This document shows positions 57,895 to 64,000 of a DNA stretch of 64,000 nt, piece after piece; within the stretch, counting starts at the first letter, position 1, and every line of letters starts with the position of its first letter. The position numbers were made by a program, and so were the translations under genes. The notes under the pieces were generated by a model. The model saw only the letters and a list, made by a program, of their open reading frames with translations, ran no database searches and was not told the origin of the DNA. Source of the stretch: Ursus arctos (Eukaryota > Chordata > Mammalia > Carnivora > Ursidae); assembly GCF_023065955.2 (NCBI RefSeq), contig NW_026622930.1, positions 20,871,449-20,935,448 on the forward strand, given 5' to 3'.

Positions 57895-58110
57895 GGTGTA
57901 GCAATCACAGGATTAAAGCACATTCAGTCCCAACTCCATTTACTATCTATGTGACCTTAGAAAAATCCTTTGCATTTTCTGATCTTTGGTTTCCTTAGTT
58001 TTTTTTTTTTTTTTTAAATGGGGGCTAAAGAGGTATAGAGGGATAGGGAGTAGCAGATGTTAATATTTGTCCTATTTACCTCATGGAATTATTCTGGTGG
58101 GGATAATAAA
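57895..58110 (+). mobile_element. MIR SINE
   Basis: 'ggtgtagcaatcacaggatt', 'atgtgaccttagaaaaatcc' and 'gatctttggtttccttagtt' follow MIR in forward orientation, with a T run inserted near 58000. Confidence 0.75.
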
Positions 58111-58152
58111 GATCAAAGTGCTTTTGTAAGGTGTAACTGTGAGATGGTATTA

Positions 58153-58583
58153 CATTTTATTTTTAAGTTTTGCTTTTAATTCCAGTTAGATAACAAGCAG
58201 TGTTAGTTTCAAGTGTACAATATAGTAAATAGTCCAATTTAAAAATGGGCAGAAGACATGAACACATTTCTCCAAGGAAGACCTACAGATCGCCAATAGA
58301 CACATGAAAAGATGTTCAGTATCACGTACCATCAGGGAAATGCAAATCAAAACTACAATGAGATACCACTTCATACCTGTCAGAATGGCTAAAATCAACA
58401 ACACAAGAAACAGCAGGGGTTGGGTTGGTAATGATGTGGGAAAAAAGGAACCATTGTGCACTGCTGGTGGGAGTGCAAACAGGTGCAGCCACTGGGGAAA
58501 ACGTTATGCAGGTTCCTCAAAAAGTTAAAAATAGAACTATGCTATGATCCAGCAATCACACTAGTGGGTATTTACCCAAAGAT
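58153..58583 (-). mobile_element. LINE-1 with 5' inversion and internal deletion
   Basis: Left 58153-58230 is the complement of the L1 3' end (T-rich, 'ttttaattccagttagataa', 'gtttcaagtgtacaatatag'). Right 58231-58583 is plus-strand ORF2 C-terminal sequence ('aatgggcagaagacatgaac', 'aatgcaaatcaaaactacaa', 'gtcagaatggctaaaatcaa', 'gggtatttacccaaagat'). ATGGTATTA at 58144-58152 and 58584-58592 flanks the unit, so both parts came in one event. L1 sequence between the two parts (end of ORF2 and most of the 3' UTR) is missing. The minus frame at 58186-58461 is its antisense. Confidence 0.85.
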
Positions 58584-58599
58584 ATGGTATTATTCCTAC

Positions 58600-58830
58600 T
58601 CCCAGTAGAGGTGCAAAGCATGGTGCTCCGGAGGCAGACAGGATTCATTCAAGGCTCAAGGCCACTCCTTTCTAGAGATATGATCTTGACTGCATTCATG
58701 AATCTCACTAAACCTCAGTTTCCTCATCTGTAAAATGGGAACAATAAAACCTGCTTATAGGGCAGATGTGAGGGTTAAATGAGATTAAGTGCAGGAGACA
58801 GAATTAGCAAGTGGATAGTAATAGTAGTGC
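58600..58830 (+). mobile_element. MIR SINE, forward
   Basis: 'agcatggtgctccggaggca', 'aaacctcagtttcctcatct', 'gtaaaatgggaacaataaaa' and 'tgagggttaaatgagattaa' give a clear forward MIR. Confidence 0.95.
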
Positions 58831-60181
58831 CATCATCATCATATTGTGTCTTCCTTACAGTAGAAGAAACTGATATTCAGTAACTTACTGATTTGCTGTC
58901 AGGGGACCCAGAGAGCAGAGAAGTGAGAGACCAGGGTTTTGTCTTGTATTAGCTCTGAGAAAAACACACTTGATGAGTGGAAGCTAGACAAGAAGAAACT
59001 TTTTTCTTTTTCTTTCCATCCTACCATCCCACCCACCTCAGTCCATAGGGTCTATTTCTTTAGGATTTGAGAAAACAGGAGCCCCCGGAGGCCCCAGGAG
59101 GGACTGGTACAAAAGACTTTTCCTCCTCTGTTGCTACAGGAATCCCAAGAAACCTTAGGCAAGAGGCTGGATTCTTAGTGGTGCCATTGCTTAACACCCA
59201 GGTTTTTCCAATTATTAGGACAACACTTGTTCCCAACGAAAACCAAGTCTGAATGTGGATGTTTTCTGGGCCCCTTAGGTAACTGGAAGTAAACTTCTAG
59301 ATGAAACCTGCTTGTCTCTTGGCACTTCCTCCCACTGGTTTGCGACAGAGCAACGTGATTCACAAATTTTGCAATAAACAAATTGTAGTCACTCACTAGG
59401 TCATAGAAGAAAGTTTCCAAGAATAAAGAAGAATCATGGGAATGTGTAGCATCATATTGCATAACAATTCATTTAAAATAGTTCAAATCTTCCAGGAAAC
59501 GGAGAAGATATTGGTGAAGCAGAGAGCATCTAAAAATTCACACAAGGCTGCTGGGTTTATGTTGGGCCTTTGGGATTCAATTGAAAGTTTGACAGAAAGG
59601 AGGAAGACTTAACAATTCAGTTCCTGCTGATGCAATTAATTTGAATTTCTCATCTCAATAGAACACCACACAGTTACAATTTTGAAAAATGTATTATATT
59701 TATGAGGGAACACACCTGTTTTTGAGACATAAAATAGAAAAACTGGATCAAAACCATGGATCAAAAATAGGAAACTGACTTCTACAATTATTTTTTTAAG
59801 GCTCACAAAAAACATACAGAAATTCCAGAAAAATCACTTAACATTCTTCAAAAAACAAAAGCAAAAGAACCGCACCTAACTAGTTTTGTCTAGTTATAAG
59901 AAAAGGGGAATGGAAAACTTTAAGATTAATTTGTAGATAATTAACACCAGGAAGGGTCCAAAATGTCCAAGTATTTGAGACAGAGGTAAATGAAGCTCCT
60001 TAATTGTCCACCAATGCTTTGCAAAGTGGGCTGACTGAATAGGGCTCTTTCATATAGGAAAAAACACATTAAAATTTCTTTTTCTTTTCCTCAGACCTTT
60101 ACCTTTATACTATATGTGTCTTATAAACATGTATAAGATGTGCCGATTAGTATGGTTGCATAGCATGGAATTTAGAAAGGA

Positions 60182-60184
<3 letters not shown>
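58831..60184. other. No gene or recognised repeat
   Basis: Unassigned. Opposing frames at 59067-59252 and 59175-59462 are unsupported. Confidence 0.45.

Positions 60185-60235
<51 letters not shown>
60185..60235. repeat. (TA)25 microsatellite
   Basis: An uninterrupted run of TA dinucleotides of about 51 nt. It is self-complementary and can extrude a hairpin or cruciform; probably length-variable. Confidence 0.98.
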
Positions 60236-60236
<1 letters not shown>

Positions 60237-61344
60237 GAGTGCGTGTTCAAAAATTTCACTGATAGGAATACAATGAATTAGACCTGGAGATCACTACTGT
60301 ACATGACTGGCTCAGTTCTAAACTCTACTGGGCAGAGTAGGCACATACTCATGGTTAAATATGATTATTTTCCTTGGCATCAATCTGTGAAAAATATTTG
60401 GGGACTATGGATTGTGTGCTGACCACTATGCTAGGCATGGATAGGAGTATAAGAAATATTTAAACCAGAGGCATTCAGTGAGGGCTGAATCCCTGACAGT
60501 CTCTCCATCTCGTAGAAGAGTCCATTCCATTGCTGAAGAGGTGTTAGTACATTCCTTCTTATATTGCATCTAAATTTGACATGTGACAACCCAGTTCGGA
60601 ATTACAATTTTGAGGGGGCCTAAGTTTTACCTACAGAGGCAACAGTGGATAGCATTGAAAGACAGCTCAAGTCTATCTTTTATTTTTCTCTTCCCTTGGG
60701 CCCTACTTGGGCTCTTTTGACTCTGTAATATATCCTCGTAAATGGCGGTCACCTGAATTTACTCTAGTTTGTCAATTCCCTTTTAAAATATGATTCAGCT
60801 TGTACTGAATGCATGAGATTAACATTTCTCTTGATTTGGATGCCATGTACTATTGACAAAATTAATATTAATATTATTGGAAATTTCATCTGTCTTTTGG
60901 CTGTTCTTATAGTTGACTACAGCTCCCAGAGGTTTTTACTGTGAACTCTGGGCTCAGACTTCACCAGTTGACTTTTACAGTTACCCCTGTAACTGTGCAA
61001 GTATTTTTTATACCTAAAGGTAGAGTTTACATTTTTCTCAAATATCATCCTGTGCATTTCGACTTACAGCACAGCCTACTGAGATTATTTTTTAATGTTG
61101 CCTCATTAGACAAAAACTTAACTAAGCCCCCATTAAATGCTAATCAGTGTTTTGGGCTGTAAGTTCATATAAAAAAATAAGTCACAGTCTCTTTTCTTGA
61201 GTATCTCACATTCCAGTTTATGTCCAAACCGGTCATAAACTTTTCCATCATGCAACATGTTAAACTCTGTAATAGAGGCATGTGTAAGGTGCAATGAACA
61301 TACAAAGAAGGAAGACATTTCAATAATTGGTAATATTCTTATAT
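60236..61344. other. No gene or recognised repeat
   Basis: Unassigned, with a faint ancient-repeat signature at 60405-60470 ('gaccactatgctaggcatgg'). Confidence 0.4.
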
Positions 61345-61485
61345 TGATTTAGAATTTGTGATTAACTTGCATATCTTATTTTCTTTAATTCTCAAAACAA
61401 TTCTGATGGATAATAGGGCTAGTAAATTGTCATCAATTTACAGAAGAACCAGAGGTTCGGAGAAGTTAAGTGACCCAGCAAATAA
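61345..61485 (-). mobile_element. MIR SINE fragment, inverted
   Basis: 'gcatatcttattttctttaa', 'ttctcaaaacaattctgatg' and 'ggttcggagaagttaagtga' follow the MIR complement. The plus frame at 61358-61654 overlaps and is not a gene. Confidence 0.8.
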
Positions 61486-63234
61486 GAAGTATCTTTTCCC
61501 CCTTTTTAGAAAACCAGGACAAAGTGATCCTATTTCTCTGGTTCAATACTTATTTTCCAAGATTCCCCAGAAATTCTACATAGTGCCCTCAGAGATTTAT
61601 GACTTAATCACTTTAGTACCTAGGGATATAATCTCTCCAGGTTTGTTGGTGTAAATTCATTTAAAGCCACTTCTCCACCTATAATGTCAGCCAATCTTGG
61701 TCTGTAATATCCTTCTCAAAGTTTGAAATCCATGAGAAGACCTTCTTTAGGCTTCTGTTTGTCACCTGTTGTTATTTGCTAACTTTCCAGTGTCCCCTAG
61801 CAGTCCACTGAGTCCTTAGTTACTCTTCCTCTACTCTGAACATGGCTTTTAATATGCCCCTTTCTGTTGAATTTTCTCTTCAATTGCTAGAATCCTTTTC
61901 CCTCCTCTTCTCCAATATTTGACAATAAAATCTGGAAAGAGTGGTAGTGTTAATAATAAAATGAAGTAAAATCCTTGGACCTGTCACCATTAATTGCTTT
62001 CAAATTTTGGCCCGTCCTTATGAAATTTGTTTCTTTATTCCCTCTTTGAAAACAAACCTGGGTTATTGAACGTCTGGGCTGGAATTTCTGTTGAAGAAAA
62101 ATATTCAGAGGTTCTTGGAGTGTGTCCAAGCTCTCAAGTCTTTTTTGTAAGTAGGTATAACCACTTTTTGAAAAAAAGAATTCTCCGCACTTAAATCTTT
62201 TTTGTCATGTGCACTGGTGAGTAACTTTCATTAAAAGTATGAGTAACATATGAGGATGGAGTGACAGGTTAAAAGGATGGACTGTTTTACGCTATATCGG
62301 GTAATTTAACGGGAAGAGGAGTTTATAGGTCTTTTAATTTTGAATCATAATACCATATGAGAAAACACTAATTTTTAAGAGCTACGAATGCATTTGCCAA
62401 TTATTCTTGATTAAGAGAGAAAAATCAGGACTTGTTCAATCTGCACGTCAATCTTCTTATTCATGAACATCACTGTTTACTTGTATAAAACATTTAAAAA
62501 TTATTCCTCTTTCAGGCCTCTGTCTAAAGAAAACTGCCACCAGTTCTGTGTTTCTAGCATCAGTGTACTTCAAAAACTTTTAACAAAGTAACAGCTGTAA
62601 CAGGTTGAGGGTTAGGGACATTTGTCAGACTCATATCACGTGCATCTTCTAGTCTGACTCAAACAAGATGCCTTTCAATAGGGCATAAAATCCAGCTTTC
62701 CAAGGAGTCACCCAAGGGCCAGAGGTGGCAGCTGGAAGTGTGGGGTGGGAATGGGGGTGGGGAGGGCAACTCTGATCAATGGGAAACAGGAAGTGGGAGG
62801 GAGTGGGTAAGCTCTTTCTTATGAACTGCTCCGAAGCATGATATTTCCAAATAGCCTTCCACAGATACCCCACACAGCTGTGCAGATGCACCTGCCACAG
62901 AACCTGCTGGGTTCCTCATGGGTCATTGGGAATGAAGCAGCAACCAGTGCATTGCTTTCTAGCCTTCCCTGCCTACTTCTCCTTTTCCTCATTCTCACAT
63001 CAGCAAGTAACCTCTGCTTTAGACTCTGTTATCTGGGGAACCCAGAATAGGTTGGCTGTTTGTTAAAAATATCTATTAACCAGCACATTAAGGGTTCATT
63101 TCAATCCAGGATAATTCTGTGAACCTCCTGTACGCAAAGCACTAGATTAGGAACTGTAAGGGAAGCAAAGGGGAACGAAGTTCAATCTCTGGCCTTAGGC
63201 ACTAGTAGTCCAGAACAAAAGACAGAACATTTGC
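61486..63234. other. 1.7 kb without gene or clear repeat
   Basis: Unassigned. A GGGGTGGGAATGGGGGTGGG patch lies at 62741-62762. The end of an LTR-like repeat may be present near 62990-63050, but I cannot support it. Confidence 0.4.
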
Positions 63235-63420
63235 ATAGACAGCATAGCTCTAGCGGATTCAGGAGAGTTGGTTTCCAGGTCTGGCTCAGCTAGTCACTGG
63301 CTGACATTTAATTCTGAGTGAGATATTTGTTCTCTCTGGGCCTCAGTTCTCTTAGCTATAAAACACAAGGTTGTGTTAGATAACCTCAAAAGTCCCTTCC
63401 ACATCTAAAATTCTGTGATT
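63235..63420 (+). mobile_element. MIR SINE
   Basis: 'ggtttccaggtctggctcag', 'tctctgggcctcagttctct' and 'atctaaaattctgtgattct' match MIR in forward orientation. Confidence 0.85.
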
Positions 63421-64000
63421 CTATAAATTTAGTCTAAGAGAAGGAAGACTCTAACCAGTTCTGTACGACAGGTGCGTTCCCTGAATCCAAGTGCTGTGGT
63501 AACGGGGCGGTAGAGACTTGGGAAGCTTTTATGAAAAAGGAAGTATATGGTCTTGAAGGATTTGTGGGGTTTTGATGGGCAGGTAGGAGGCAGTTGGGTA
63601 TTTTAAGCATCAGAAAAAGCAGATACAAAGGAATACAAAAGGAAAAGTATAATGCAAATACAGGAAAAGCAGTGAATAGTTCAATTTGGTGGAAATAAGG
63701 GGTAGATAGATATCTAAATTTAAGAGACCAGTAAAGTAGAAAATGGAAGATCCCAACTGCATATTAAGTTTGAGCTTTAGCATGTTTTCTCTGACTCAGC
63801 GTATTTATAGAACACTTGCTATGTTCCAGGCAGTGAGTGAGGTGCAGAAGACACAAATAAATAAAATACGGTGTCCCCAGTCAGCCTGTAAGCAGTAGGC
63901 ATGGGAGGGAGAAACACTTGGAAGTGAAACTAGTGTGCAAAATTCTGTAACATAAATAAAACTGAAGTGCAGAGCATGAAAGTGTGGAACATCTCAGAGG
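63421..64000. other. No gene; possible ancient repeat
   Basis: 63790-63870 ('tagaacacttgctatgttcc') has the unnamed ancient-repeat wording. The rest is unassigned. Confidence 0.4.

Noticed and set aside
1..64000. About 90 open frames of 60-146 codons on both strands
   Set aside because: All are short, mostly in AT-rich or repeat DNA, many overlap on opposite strands, and none shows a recognisable domain other than L1 ORF2. In mammalian DNA this is the chance level, so no coding gene is called.
1..64000. CRISPR array, operon or other prokaryotic system
   Set aside because: There are no regularly spaced identical repeats, no compact gene arrangement and no ribosome-binding sites. The repeats are mammalian transposons and microsatellites.

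Overview
The window is nuclear DNA from a mammal, most likely a carnivoran. The main evidence is 17 copies of the tRNA-derived Can-SINE family, recognised by a conserved head (GGGGCGCCTGGGTGGCTCAG or its complement), an (A)AATAAATAAA-type tail and a T-rich mirror image when inverted. The younger copies (23760-23958, 46255-46474) look like the form I associate with bears, giant panda and seals. I see no canid-type or felid-type SINE, so an arctoid caniform (ursid or pinniped) is my best guess. That is family-level inference from memory, not a database match.

I find no protein-coding gene. Every open frame is short, begins at a chance ATG, and lies in repeat DNA or in AT-rich sequence without exon structure. 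There are no CpG islands, bacterial-type signals, CRISPR arrays or functional tRNA/rRNA genes. The window reads as a gene-poor intergenic or deep intronic segment, and its annotation is essentially its transposon stratigraphy.

Layout. 1-5.2 kb: Can-SINE, two long L2 remnants, a MER5/MER58-type element and a MER20. 5.2-8.8 kb: Can-SINE, an old L1 5' region and a young L1 3' end with a perfect 12-bp target-site duplication (TSD). 8.9-11.5 kb: a degenerate endogenous retrovirus with two LTRs. 11.5-14.6 kb: no recognised repeat. 14.7-17.6 kb: the largest element, a roughly 3-kb slab of L1 ORF2. 17.9-31 kb: MIRs, antisense L1 remnants, an MLT1-like LTR split by an L1, and seven Can-SINEs. 32-37 kb: a 164-bp tract of pure A/T, several MIRs and DNA-transposon fossils. 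38-47 kb: L2, a 5'-inverted L1, old L1 remnants and side-by-side Can-SINEs. 48-54 kb: LTR-like repeats, hAT-type MITEs, Can-SINEs and another inverted L1. 54-64 kb: mostly unassigned sequence with MIRs, a third inverted L1 and dinucleotide repeats.

The most interesting signals are mechanistic. Three L1 copies (38082-38315, 52970-53310, 58153-58583) show the 5'-inversion structure of twin priming, two of them bounded by 9-bp duplications. Two Can-SINEs integrated side by side around the same TAACATTT target. The paired-LTR provirus is long dead. I found no convincing new biological system here.
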